From: Afipia sp.
Lineage (GTDB): Bacteria > Pseudomonadota > Alphaproteobacteria > Rhizobiales > Xanthobacteraceae
Assembly: GCA_017308595.1 (NCBI GenBank)
Contig: JAFKER010000007.1
Coordinates: 310,001-374,000, forward strand
Length of the DNA: 64,000 bases
Reading direction: 5' to 3'
The notes under the pieces are model-generated. The model was not told where the DNA came from. It made no database searches and worked only from the letters and a program-made list of their open reading frames with translations. Of the stretch, positions 37,694 through 46,133 are shown piece after piece. Made by a program: the position numbers and the translations under genes. Numbering within the stretch: the stretch's first letter is position 1; every line of letters begins with the position of its first letter.

Positions 37694-38506
37694 TTAAGTC
37701 GCAACGCTGGCGCAGATGAATGGCTTCAGCACCTTGGCCAAAACCGGATTAGGTGCCTGTCCGGAGGTGAATCGGAATTGCGCTTCAGGCTCCTCGCCAT
37801 GGGCGTTTGGAGGGCCAAGCAGACTGCCCACCCGCCGTGCAATGGCGGGGGCCGGATCGATCCAGTCAACGGTCCAGGGGGCCAGCGCAAGCATTTGGCC
37901 GATCAGCAGGGGATAGTGCGTGCAGGCGAGCACCACGGTATCGGTCCGCGCTCCATTGCCGTTTTGGCCATCGAGGAAGCAGGGCGCGATTTCCGCGGCG
38001 ATGGCCTCGTCGCTGACCTGCTCGCCGCGCAAGGTGGCTTCGGCGAGGCTCGCGAGATTTTCAGCGCCGACCAGCGTGACATCGCAGCTCTGTGCGAAAT
38101 CCGCGATCAGCTTCTTGGTGTACTCGCGCTTTACCGTGCCCCGCGTGCCAAGCACGGAGACACGTTTGGTTTTCGACGAGGCGCAGGCGGGCTTGATGGC
38201 GGGGACGGTGCCGACGAATGGCACGCTGTAGGTCTCACGCAGGTGCGTCATGACCAGTGTCGATGCGGTGTTGCAGGCGATGACCACAAGGTCCGGCCGG
38301 TGTTCGGCGATCAGATCGCCGATCAGCGGCACCACCCGCGCGATGATCTCGTCCTCGGTGTGCTGGCCATAGGGGAAATAGGCATCGTCGGCGACATACG
38401 TGTAGCGGGCATCGGGCCGCAGCTTCACGATCTCGCGGAAAACGGTCAATCCGCCGAGGCCGGAGTCGAAAACAAGTATCGTGGGCGCGTGGGACACAAA
38501 GGCCAT
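37694..38506 (-). CDS. murI: Glutamate racemase
   Basis: Makes D-glutamate for peptidoglycan. It has 270 residues with the substrate/catalytic motifs FDSGLGGLTV, VIACNTASTLV and VLACTHYPLL, each containing an expected catalytic residue (both cysteines present). Terminal extension of about 15 residues after QFRFTSG is ordinary. It follows two palindromic elements downstream of the MOSC gene. Confidence 0.96.
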   Translation of the reverse strand: MAFVSHAPTILVFDSGLGGLTVFREIVKLRPDARYTYVADDAYFPYGQHTEDEIIARVVPLIGDLIAEHRPDLVVIACNTASTLVMTHLRETYSVPFVGTVPAIKPACASSKTKRVSVLGTRGTVKREYTKKLIADFAQSCDVTLVGAENLASLAEATLRGEQVSDEAIAAEIAPCFLDGQNGNGARTDTVVLACTHYPLLIGQMLALAPWTVDWIDPAPAIARRVGSLLGPPNAHGEEPEAQFRFTSGQAPNPVLAKVLKPFICASVAT

Positions 38507-38546
38507 GATAGCCGATCTGCGGTTACCACTTTGTTGTAATCGAGGC

Positions 38547-38625
38547 GCTAGTGGTCCGATTCTAACATTCGCATTGCATCTCAGCGGGCTTTTCTTGCGA
38601 ATGTTTGAATCGAAAGACCACTAGC
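38547..38625. repeat. Long imperfect palindrome upstream of murI
   Basis: A 79-base element with GCTAGTGGTC at the left and GACCACTAGC at the right, and inner arms AACATTCGCA and TGCGAATGTT. It could form a long cruciform or hairpin. It shares the ATTCGC/GCGAAT core and AGTGG end with the element at 38640-38713. Confidence 0.8.
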
Positions 38626-38639
38626 AATTATAGGTTCTT

Positions 38640-38713
38640 AGTGGAGCTTGGATTTGACATTCGCTTTGCGGACTCGTTGCGAGCAGGGTAGCGAATGTCA
38701 AATCCAATCCACT
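38640..38713. repeat. Second related palindrome, directly after the MOSC gene
   Basis: A 74-base element with AGTGGA at the left, TCCACT at the right and long inner arms (TTGGATTTGACATTCGCT against AGCGAATGTCAAATCCAA). It lies right after the MOSC stop codon at 38715 on the minus strand and may act as its transcription end or mRNA stabiliser. Confidence 0.82.
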
Positions 38714-38714
38714 A

Positions 38715-39254
38715 TCACACTGGAAGCAGGGGTTTGTGCGGCCCGTCCGGCAACTCCACCTGGATCGGGTCGCCGGGGCGGACATCGCCTTCGGCCAGAA
38801 CGATGCTCATCACCCCGGCCTTCCGGATCAGGTTGCCGTCCGCGTCCTTGTCCAGCGTCGCGGTCATCAGACCTTTCTGAAAGCGGTCGATCTGGATGCA
38901 GGGATTGCGCAGGCCGGTGACTTGGACCACGGCGCTGTCCCCGAGATGCAGCCGTGCGCCGGTGGGGAGGCCAAGAAGGTCAATGCCCCGGGTGGTAACG
39001 TTCTCGCCCATCTCGCCGGGGCGAACGACGAAGCTTTTCGGAGCCAGTTCGTCGAACAGTTCTTCGTGGATCAAATGGACCTGACGCAGGTTTGGCTGGG
39101 TGGGGTCCCGCGCAACCCGCGAGCGGTGTTTCACCGTCTCGCCCATGTGAGCGTCACCATCGACGCCGAGGCCCTTCAGCAGACGAATGCTCATGGCATT
39201 GGTCTTGCTGAAGTGGTGGCCCCTGCGAAGGCTGACCGCGGTGACTGTGCCCAT
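38715..39254 (-). CDS. MOSC-domain protein
   Basis: A 179-residue MOSC-domain protein, the sulfur-carrier domain of molybdenum cofactor sulfurases and YiiM-type proteins. Visible features are GLGVDGDAHMGETVKHRSRVARDPTQPNLRQVHLI (read in pieces), VRPGEMGENVTTRGIDL and VTGLRNPCIQID with the conserved cysteine. The start at 39254 lies four bases after the purB stop, so it is cotranscribed with purB. Confidence 0.9.
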   Translation of the reverse strand: MGTVTAVSLRRGHHFSKTNAMSIRLLKGLGVDGDAHMGETVKHRSRVARDPTQPNLRQVHLIHEELFDELAPKSFVVRPGEMGENVTTRGIDLLGLPTGARLHLGDSAVVQVTGLRNPCIQIDRFQKGLMTATLDKDADGNLIRKAGVMSIVLAEGDVRPGDPIQVELPDGPHKPLLPV

Positions 39255-39258
39255 CAGT

Positions 39259-40566
39259 TCAGGATGCCCCGAAAACCCGCTTGAAGATCGTATCGACGTG
39301 CTTGAAGTGATACGCGAGATCAAATTGTTCCTCGATCTCCTTGTCGGACAGATATTTCTTCACGTCGGCGTCCTTCTTCAACAAGGACTGGAAGTCGCCT
39401 TCGCCGCGCCAGACCGGCATCGCATTGCGCTGAACCAGCTTGTAGGCGTCCTCGCGCGAGGCCCCCTTCTGCGTGAGCGCGATCAACAGGCGCTGCGAGT
39501 GAACAAGGCCGCCGAGACGGTCGAGGTTCTTCTGCATGTTGGCCGGGTAGACCAGCAGCTTTTCGACAACGCCTGCGAGACGGTTGAGTGCGAAATCCAA
39601 CGTGACTGTGGCGTCCGGACCGATCATGCGCTCGACGGAGGAGTGCGAAATATCGCGCTCATGCCAGAGCACGACGTTTTCCAGCGCGGGCGTCACGGCC
39701 GAACGCACGATGCGGGCGAGGCCGGTGAGGTTTTCCGTCAGCACAGGATTGCGCTTGTGCGGCATTGCCGACGAGCCTTTCTGACCTTCGGAGAAGAACT
39801 CCTCGGCTTCCAGAACTTCGGTGCGCTGCATGTGGCGGATTTCGGTGGCGAGGCGTTCGACCGAGGAGGCGACGACGCCGAGGGTCGCAAAGAACATCGC
39901 GTGCCGGTCGCGCGGGATCACCTGCGTGGAGATCGGCTCGACCGTGAGGCCCATGGCCTTCGCCACATGCGCTTCGACGCGCGGATCGATCTGCGCGAAG
40001 GTGCCGACAGCGCCGGAAATGGCGCAGGTTGCGATTTCCTTGCGCGCGGCGATCAGGCGCTCCTTGGCGCGCGTGAACTCCGCATAGGCGTAAGCGAGCT
40101 TGAGGCCGAAGGTCACCGGCTCGGCATGGATGCCGTGCGAGCGGCCGATGGTCGGCGTCATCTTGTGCTCGAAGGCGCGGGTCTTCAGCGCGGCGAGCAC
40201 CTTGTCTGTGTCGGCGATCAGGATGTCGGCGGCGCGCGCCAACTGCACATTGAGGCAAGTATCGAGCACGTCGGATGAGGTCATGCCCTGATGCACGAAG
40301 CGCGCTTCCGGTCCGACGATCTCGGCCAGATGAGTCAGGAAGGCGATGACGTCGTGCTTGGTCTCACGCTCGATTTCGTCGATGCGCTCCACGTTGAAAA
40401 CTGCATCCCGGGCCTTGGCCCAGATGGTCTTCGCCGCGTCCTTCGGGATCACGCCCAGTTCAGCCAGCGCGTCGGCAGCATGCGCTTCGATCTCGAACCA
40501 TATCTTGAAACGCGTTTGCGGCTCCCAAATGGAGACCATTTCGGGGTGGGAATAACGGGGAATCAT
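39259..40566 (-). CDS. purB: Adenylosuccinate lyase
   Basis: Cleaves SAICAR and adenylosuccinate, releasing fumarate, in purine synthesis. It has 435 residues, beginning MIPRYSHPEMVSIWEP, with HQGMTSSDVLDT, GRSHGIHAEP and the fumarase/aspartase signature GSSAMPHKRNP. The start at 40566 matches family N-termini. The MOSC gene follows within four bases. Confidence 0.97.
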   Translation of the reverse strand: MIPRYSHPEMVSIWEPQTRFKIWFEIEAHAADALAELGVIPKDAAKTIWAKARDAVFNVERIDEIERETKHDVIAFLTHLAEIVGPEARFVHQGMTSSDVLDTCLNVQLARAADILIADTDKVLAALKTRAFEHKMTPTIGRSHGIHAEPVTFGLKLAYAYAEFTRAKERLIAARKEIATCAISGAVGTFAQIDPRVEAHVAKAMGLTVEPISTQVIPRDRHAMFFATLGVVASSVERLATEIRHMQRTEVLEAEEFFSEGQKGSSAMPHKRNPVLTENLTGLARIVRSAVTPALENVVLWHERDISHSSVERMIGPDATVTLDFALNRLAGVVEKLLVYPANMQKNLDRLGGLVHSQRLLIALTQKGASREDAYKLVQRNAMPVWRGEGDFQSLLKKDADVKKYLSDKEIEEQFDLAYHFKHVDTIFKRVFGAS

Positions 40567-40669
40567 CGCGAACTCATAGGGTTGGGGATTACGCCGCGCT
40601 TTAGCAGATCGTATTCCCCGAGGCCACCCTTGAGCCGGAGTTCTGGCAGAAAATCGGGGCTTTTTGGCG

Positions 40670-41371
40670 CTAAATCGCCTCGCCGCGCGCGGATGCTGCC
40701 GCACCCCTGATGGCGGAAATGTTCGCCTTGTAGCTATCCATCGTGCCGCCCTTGAACACGGCCGATCCGGCAACCAATGCATTCGCGCCGGCAGCTGCGA
40801 CCTTGGCAGCGTTGTCCGCCGTCACGCCCCCGTCGACCTCGATGTCGATGGGACGTCCGGCGCACATGGCGCGGACCTGGGAAATTTTTTCCAGCACTGC
40901 GGGGATGAATGACTGGCCGCCGAAACCCGGATTGACCGACATCACCAGCACCAGGTCGATCATGTCGATGACGTATTCGATGGCGCTCGCGGGTGTTGCG
41001 GGATTGAGCGATACACCGGCTTTCTTGCCGAGCGCACGGATCGCCTGCAGCGAACGATGCAGGTGCGGTCCCGCTTCGGCGTGCACGGTGATGATGTCGG
41101 AACCGGCCTTGGCAAAAGCTTCGAGATACTGATCGCATGGCGCGATCATCAGGTGCGTGTCGAAGATTTTCTTCGAATAGGGGCGCATCGCCTTGATGAC
41201 ATCGGGGCCGTAGGAAATGTTCGGCACGAAGTGGCCGTCCATCACGTCCAGATGAATCCAGTCTGCACCGGCCTGATCGACGGAGCGGACTTCTTCGCCG
41301 AGCTTTGCAAAATCCGACGCCAGGATCGAGGGAGCGATCACCAGCGGACGAGATGCGAAGGATTGGGACAT
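40670..41371 (-). CDS. rpe: Ribulose-phosphate 3-epimerase
   Basis: Interconverts ribulose-5-phosphate and xylulose-5-phosphate. It has 233 residues in a TIM barrel, with [63 protein letters not shown] and GSAVFKG, covering metal and phosphate sites. It starts at 41371, 103 bases upstream of purB. Confidence 0.97.
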   Translation of the reverse strand: MSQSFASRPLVIAPSILASDFAKLGEEVRSVDQAGADWIHLDVMDGHFVPNISYGPDVIKAMRPYSKKIFDTHLMIAPCDQYLEAFAKAGSDIITVHAEAGPHLHRSLQAIRALGKKAGVSLNPATPASAIEYVIDMIDLVLVMSVNPGFGGQSFIPAVLEKISQVRAMCAGRPIDIEVDGGVTADNAAKVAAAGANALVAGSAVFKGGTMDSYKANISAIRGAAASARGEAI

Positions 41372-41644
41372 GAGGGTTTCCGGTGTGATCCTTAAGCGTA
41401 TCGGGCGCGTTGGCTTCGCCTAACACGCCGCTCGGGCGCGGGCAACGCGGGGCGGGGAGCGTACACAGGAACCGCGCCCGCCGACCGGCAAATCCTGCCT
41501 TTGGCGGCAGAAATTGCCCTGCGGAACGTTCCGACGAACAGTAAGAAATCCCGTATTTGCTGGGTTTTTCGCGCGGCACGGCAATTGCTGGATAGATCGT
41601 GGGACCATCTTGGCCGCGTGACACCGGCTTTGGGGAGTATCGCG

Positions 41645-42373
41645 ATGTTTTTTGCTGCAGGGGCTGTTGGAGCCGCGGCTATCGGTGCGCTGGATTTGCT
41701 GTCGTCGCTGACGCCGGACAAGTCCAATGCCGCGAAGACCGGCGTCAAGCAGACGAATTCGCTGTTCGATCTCGGCGCGACCGCGAGTGCCACGAATGCG
41801 TCGACCATCACTCCGGCAAGTTCGACGCAAGCCGGAGCGCTGTCCCCCTCGACATTCAACGCGTTGTTGTCGGCGCAGGATGCGAACGGAAAAGCGAGCC
41901 CATCGGATTCGCTCAAGGATCTGTTCGCGCAGATTGACACCAACGGCGACGGCAAGATCACCAAGGCTGAATTCGAAGACAAGCTCGGCGCAGGCGGCAC
42001 CAATGTCGCGGCTGCGGACAACGTTTTTAACAAAATGGATGCTGATAACGACGGCGCCGTCAGTCTCGACGAGATGGCGACGGCGTTGAAGCCCAAGAGT
42101 AGTGGTCATCACCGTGCGCATCATGGCGGTGGCGCGGATGCGTTGATGCAGGCCCTGCAGGGCGCATCAAGCTCCTCGACCACGAACAGCGACGGATCAA
42201 TCACGACCACGCTGACGTATGCGGACGGCTCGAAGGTCACGATCAGTCAGCCGGCATCATCGAGTACATCGACAGGCGCATCGACGCAGTACAATCTGGT
42301 CGAGAGGATGGTGCAGCGTCAGGAGGATGCACTTGCAGCGACTGCGAAGCAGTCGGTTTCGGTGAAGGTGTAA
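41645..42373 (+). CDS. EF-hand domain protein
   Basis: A 242-residue Ser/Ala/Thr-rich protein with two canonical EF-hand calcium loops, DTNGDGKITKAEF and DADNDGAVSLDEM, near residues 100-145. The N-terminus (MFFAAGAVGAAAIGALDLLSSL) is hydrophobic but not a clear cleavable signal. After a His-rich patch (GHHRAHHGGGAD) comes low-complexity sequence with TTTLTYADGSKVTISQ. The ATG at 41645 follows GGGGAG; in-frame codons further upstream lack support. Calcium binding is predicted, the role is unknown. Confidence 0.85.
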   Translation: MFFAAGAVGAAAIGALDLLSSLTPDKSNAAKTGVKQTNSLFDLGATASATNASTITPASSTQAGALSPSTFNALLSAQDANGKASPSDSLKDLFAQIDTNGDGKITKAEFEDKLGAGGTNVAAADNVFNKMDADNDGAVSLDEMATALKPKSSGHHRAHHGGGADALMQALQGASSSSTTNSDGSITTTLTYADGSKVTISQPASSSTSTGASTQYNLVERMVQRQEDALAATAKQSVSVKV

Positions 42374-42489
42374 CTGCTTTTTTTGAATACCGCCTGTGTC
42401 GGTAGCATTACGCATAAACTCCCGATTTTCATCACTCGCTAACCACGCCGGATCGCTAATCGCACGCGCAAATTCTTGCGAGGTGCGAT

Positions 42490-43674
42490 GTGCGGATTGG
42501 GTTGGGAATAGGAATCTGTGCCGGCATCGTTGTCGCTGGTGCACAGAGCGTTCATGCCGAGGACGATTTCATTGCGTCGCTGCGGTTGCGTGGCGGTTAC
42601 GATACCAACCCGCAATTCTCCAATGGTAATGGCATTGGTGGCAGTGCGTTCATCGGCACCGATACCGCGCTTGCGGCAGGCACCAAGGAAAACGACTACA
42701 GCTACGGCGTCGCCGCCGAGGCAAGCACGACGCAGTACGCCAATCCGCTCGCGGTACCTGCGTTGTCGGGGAAGGTGATCCTGCGTGGAACATACGGTGA
42801 CGAGACAGCCAGCGTCGCCGCGACCACGACCATCGCGGACACCAACACCTACAATCTTCGATCGTCCGATCTCATCCAGTCGTTGAAATCCGAAGTAAAG
42901 TTCGGCGCCATCAAGCTGTTTACGACAGTCGAAGGGGCGCGGTCGTCGCTCAATCAGACCAACGCGATTTTTCAGGATTTCCTTCCGACGCCGCAGGTCT
43001 ATCTACGCGGCACACTCATTCCGGGCATTGCGTATGCAGGAGATAAATTCGAGATTGGCGCGTCGGTTAATCTTTCTGTGCGGCGTTATCAGAAAGAGTT
43101 GGACGATTTTGGCTATCGCCGCGACAACGAGCGCATCCAGCCATTCCTGTTTGCCAAGTATCAGGACAAAGGCATCACGTTTTTCGGTTCAATCTCGAAC
43201 CTGCGTGCAACCTTCCATGATGTCGACTTCACCAACGTCAATACGGTCCTGTACGACACCAGCCTGAGTTGGCGCATTGAGCCATTCACGCTCGATCTCG
43301 CGGCATGGCGCCGGGCCAACGAAACGACATTTCCGATTTCGCCGATCACGATCGATGCGGCCTATACGGCGAAAGTAAGCTGGCAGGTCGAGCCGAAACT
43401 GTCACTGACGGCGGGCGTGGGATACGCGACGACGGATTATCTGGATTCTCGATTCAGCGCGCAGACCTGGACATATGGTGTCGGCGCGTCGCACGACCTC
43501 GGAAACGGTTATGCGCTAGGTCTCGATCTCACGCGCGCGCAAGGCTCCCTGATCTCGGGCGAGAGGGCCGGTGCATTCATCGTATCGTCTTCGCTGACGA
43601 AGAAGTTCTCGCCGTTTGCGAAGGATCCGGCAAAGGAAGCGTCGAAAGAAAAACCCACCGCCATCAGGGGATAG
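42490..43674 (+). CDS. Outer-membrane beta-barrel protein (BBP2_2-like)
   Basis: A 394-residue protein with a signal peptide (MRIGLGIGICAGIVVAGAQSVHA) followed by alternating amphipathic strands from LRLRGGYDTNPQ to AFIVSSSLTKKF. The pattern matches the putative beta-barrel porin 2 group as I recall it. The tail is charged (KDPAKEASKEKPTAIRG), unusual for a barrel that normally ends in an aromatic residue; the last aromatic is in KKFSPF. GTG at 42490 is the start, behind GCGAGG. The substrate is unknown. Confidence 0.82.
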   Translation: MRIGLGIGICAGIVVAGAQSVHAEDDFIASLRLRGGYDTNPQFSNGNGIGGSAFIGTDTALAAGTKENDYSYGVAAEASTTQYANPLAVPALSGKVILRGTYGDETASVAATTTIADTNTYNLRSSDLIQSLKSEVKFGAIKLFTTVEGARSSLNQTNAIFQDFLPTPQVYLRGTLIPGIAYAGDKFEIGASVNLSVRRYQKELDDFGYRRDNERIQPFLFAKYQDKGITFFGSISNLRATFHDVDFTNVNTVLYDTSLSWRIEPFTLDLAAWRRANETTFPISPITIDAAYTAKVSWQVEPKLSLTAGVGYATTDYLDSRFSAQTWTYGVGASHDLGNGYALGLDLTRAQGSLISGERAGAFIVSSSLTKKFSPFAKDPAKEASKEKPTAIRG

Positions 43675-43677
43675 GGT

Positions 43678-43757
43678 GGCAGTCTGATTCCGCGGGGGGA
43701 AGGCGGGACCAGACTGCCGCGCGAATGAGGCTTGGGAGGTTGTGGGACTCATTCGCG
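43678..43757. terminator. Two consecutive hairpins after the outer-membrane protein gene
   Basis: First inverted repeat GGCAGTCTG / CAGACTGCC (43678-43718), then CGCGAATGAG / CTCATTCGCG (43720-43757). They lie between converging genes ending at 43674 and 43796. Neither has a T run, so a role in termination or mRNA end protection is inferred. Confidence 0.45.
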
Positions 43758-43795
43758 TTCGCGCAGTGGCTTTAGCGGAACCGGGCCGCTAGACG

Positions 43796-44053
43796 TCAGT
43801 GCCCGCAACCGCAGCCGCCGCCGAGCAGACCGCCGAGCGCTCCGCCCTTGCCGAGGACAGCACCGAGAACACCGCCTTTTCCGGTGGTGACCGAGGTGTT
43901 GACGACCAGCGCGCCGCGACCATCGAGCAGCCCGACAACACCGCCCTTGCCGGTGAGGACGTTGGCTGCGACAGCGACGCCCTGGCTTTTCGCGTAAGCC
44001 GGAGCGCCGACGAATGCCGTCGCGATGACGGCCAGACACAGCATCTTCTTCAT
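43796..44053 (-). CDS. Small exported glycine-rich protein with GKGG repeats
   Basis: An 85-residue protein with a signal peptide (MKKMLCLAVIATAFVGAPAYA). The mature part is built from repeats around GKGGVVG, GRGALV, GKGGVLG and GKGGALGG and ends GGGCGCGH. The start at 44053 follows GGAG. I do not recognise the family. The terminal Cys/His tail could bind a metal or cross-link, which is speculation. Confidence 0.72.
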   Translation of the reverse strand: MKKMLCLAVIATAFVGAPAYAKSQGVAVAANVLTGKGGVVGLLDGRGALVVNTSVTTGKGGVLGAVLGKGGALGGLLGGGCGCGH

Positions 44054-44192
44054 GACGTTTTCTCCACTGTTCATGCACGACGATGTGCACGCAGCGGACC
44101 GTATTGCCGAAAACATGATCGGCAACAGAAACGCAAAGATAACCTTAAACGGCGGGGGTTTTCTGCATTTTCCGCCAGCATGATGCGCGCAT

Positions 44193-44214
44193 ACTTACGA
44201 AGAAATACGTAAGT
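44193..44214. repeat. Short inverted repeat after the aminopeptidase gene
   Basis: ACTTACG and CGTAAGT arms around an 8-base AT-rich loop, 20 bases past the end of the minus-strand peptidase gene. Possible weak terminator or operator of the glycine-rich gene. The rest of 44054-44233 shows nothing clear. Confidence 0.35.
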
Positions 44215-44233
44215 ACTCGCAGGGCGATTTTTC

Positions 44234-45238
44234 TCACTCGCTTGCGAAGCGCGTTTTCCACGATGGCAACGTGCTTGCGAATGGCAGGGCGGTGGCTTCA
44301 TAGACGCCGCGTGCGATGGCGCGCGCAATGACATTCGCCGCGACTGCGCCAAGCTCGGTCAATCCATACAGCGGGTCGATCTGTTTTTCGCCCGTTGCCG
44401 CGGCAAACACGATGTCGCCGTCGAGCGGCGCATGGACAGGATAGATCGCGCGTGCGAATCCGGTCTGCGCGATGATTGCAAGACGCTGAACCTGCGCCTT
44501 ATTGAGGATCGCATCGGTGACGACGATGGAGAGGGTCGTGTTTTCAATCGACGATGCCACAGGTCCGCCTTTCAGCCGCATCGCAAGCATGTCCGGCGTG
44601 AAGGAGGGCGGCAGGCCGCGCCCGCCGAATTCGCTGTTTTGTTCGAACGGCGCGGCCCAGAACCACGGGCCGTCACCAACTGTTACACTGCCCACAGCGT
44701 TGACCGACGCAATGGCCGCAACGCGTACGCCGTTTGACAGGACGGCAGAGGCGGAGCCGAGGCCGCCCTTGAAGTTCACGGTGGTTGCACCGAAGCCGGC
44801 GCCGACGGTGCCGAGTTCGAATTCGCCATCGGTAGCTGCGGTAGCCGCCGCATAGCCAAGATCGCGATAGGGCGGAAATTTGCCCCACTTTTTGTTGCCG
44901 CCGTTCAGCATGTCGAATTGCACGGCGCCCGGAACGATAGGAATCAGCGCATCGGCTACCGCAAAACCGCGTCCTTGTTCGGCTAGCCATGCTTGCACAC
45001 CGCCACCGGCTTCGAGTCCGAATGCCGATCCTCCAGACAGCGCAATCGCGTCGATGCGCTCGACCGTGTTGACCGGTTCGAGCAGGGCACCATCGCGAAT
45101 TCCCGGGCCGCCGCCGCGCACATCGGCGGAAGCGACGGCGGCCTTGTCGAAGATCACGGCTGTCACACCGGAGGCAACCGTCTCGTCATGGGCGTGGCCG
45201 ACGCGGACGCCGGGAATGTCGGTCAAAAGGTTCTTCAT
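44234..45238 (-). CDS. P1-family peptidase (DmpA / L-aminopeptidase type)
   Basis: A 334-residue member of peptidase family S58 (DmpA-like), enzymes that self-cleave to expose a catalytic Ser or Thr. Features are LTDIPGVRVGHAHDE, the VRGGGPGIRD block, ALSGGSAFGLEAGGGVQAWL and, near residue 235, SIENTTLSIVVTDA. The start at 45238 (MKNLLTDIPG) fits the family; longer in-frame reading does not. It is divergent from ccdA. Confidence 0.88.
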   Translation of the reverse strand: MKNLLTDIPGVRVGHAHDETVASGVTAVIFDKAAVASADVRGGGPGIRDGALLEPVNTVERIDAIALSGGSAFGLEAGGGVQAWLAEQGRGFAVADALIPIVPGAVQFDMLNGGNKKWGKFPPYRDLGYAAATAATDGEFELGTVGAGFGATTVNFKGGLGSASAVLSNGVRVAAIASVNAVGSVTVGDGPWFWAAPFEQNSEFGGRGLPPSFTPDMLAMRLKGGPVASSIENTTLSIVVTDAILNKAQVQRLAIIAQTGFARAIYPVHAPLDGDIVFAAATGEKQIDPLYGLTELGAVAANVIARAIARGVYEATALPFASTLPSWKTRFASE

Positions 45239-45331
45239 GTTTCTTTTCTTTCCGGTCACATCCCGATCACAACACGCGGAACAGTCACGCTGGCGCTTGC
45301 ATAGCATACAGGCAACAGGGCAATAAGCGGC

Positions 45332-46066
45332 ATGATTCAGGATGTTTCCATTCCCGCCGCGCTCGCTGCCGGTATCATCAGCTTTCTGTCGCCCTGCGTG
45401 CTGCCGCTGGTACCGCCGTATCTGATCTATTTGACCGGTGCGACCATCGAGCATGTCGCCAATGACGAGGAGCCTCGTGCATCGAAGCGCGCGGTGATGC
45501 TGTCAGCGTTGGTTTTTGTGCTCGGTTTCTCGACGGTGTTCGTGGCGCTCGGCGCCAGTGCAAGCTTTATCGGGGGCTTTATTCGCGCGTGGTCCGCGCA
45601 ACTGTCGATTGTTGCTGGCATCGCGATCATTCTGATGGGCCTGCACTTCCTCGGTCTGACCCGTATCGGCTTCCTGATGCGGGAAGGGCGCCTCCCGATC
45701 CCGAAGCCTGTCGGTTTATGGGGCGCGTATGTCATGGGACTGGCGTTCGCATTCGGCTGGACGCCTTGTATCGGCCCGATCCTGGCGGCTATCCTGTCAG
45801 TCGCGGCATCGGAAACTACCGTGACCAAGGGCGCGGGCCTGCTTGCGGTCTATTCGGCTGGTCTAGGCATTCCCTTCTTGATTGCGGCCTTCATGGTCGA
45901 GCGGTTTTCTGCTGTTCTCGCACGCATGAAAAAGCATCTCGCGATCGTGGAGAGGGCGATGGGCGTGTTGATGATTTTGGTCGGGATCGGATTTCTGACC
46001 GGTGCGGTCTCGAACGTCAGCATCTGGTTGCTGGAAACGTTCCCGGCCTTGCAGAACTTCGGGTAG
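45332..46066 (+). CDS. ccdA: Cytochrome c biogenesis protein CcdA
   Basis: Inner-membrane thiol-disulfide transporter passing electrons from cytosolic thioredoxin to periplasmic targets such as the cytochrome c maturation thioredoxin. It has 244 residues and six membrane segments. The two redox cysteines are present in FLSPCVLPLVPPYL and GWTPCIGPIL. It appears monocistronic with a bidirectional terminator. Confidence 0.94.
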   Translation: MIQDVSIPAALAAGIISFLSPCVLPLVPPYLIYLTGATIEHVANDEEPRASKRAVMLSALVFVLGFSTVFVALGASASFIGGFIRAWSAQLSIVAGIAIILMGLHFLGLTRIGFLMREGRLPIPKPVGLWGAYVMGLAFAFGWTPCIGPILAAILSVAASETTVTKGAGLLAVYSAGLGIPFLIAAFMVERFSAVLARMKKHLAIVERAMGVLMILVGIGFLTGAVSNVSIWLLETFPALQNFG

Positions 46067-46076
46067 CCACCGCAAA

Positions 46077-46112
46077 TAAAAATGGCCGGGACAACAAGCC
46101 CGGCCATTTTGC
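46077..46112. terminator. Bidirectional terminator between ccdA and livK
   Basis: AAAAATGGCCGGG pairs with CCCGGCCATTTT around ACAACAAG. Flanking A and T runs suit both the plus-strand ccdA and the minus-strand liv operon. Confidence 0.9.
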
Positions 46113-46133
46113 TATCAGGATTGCAGGATCGAA

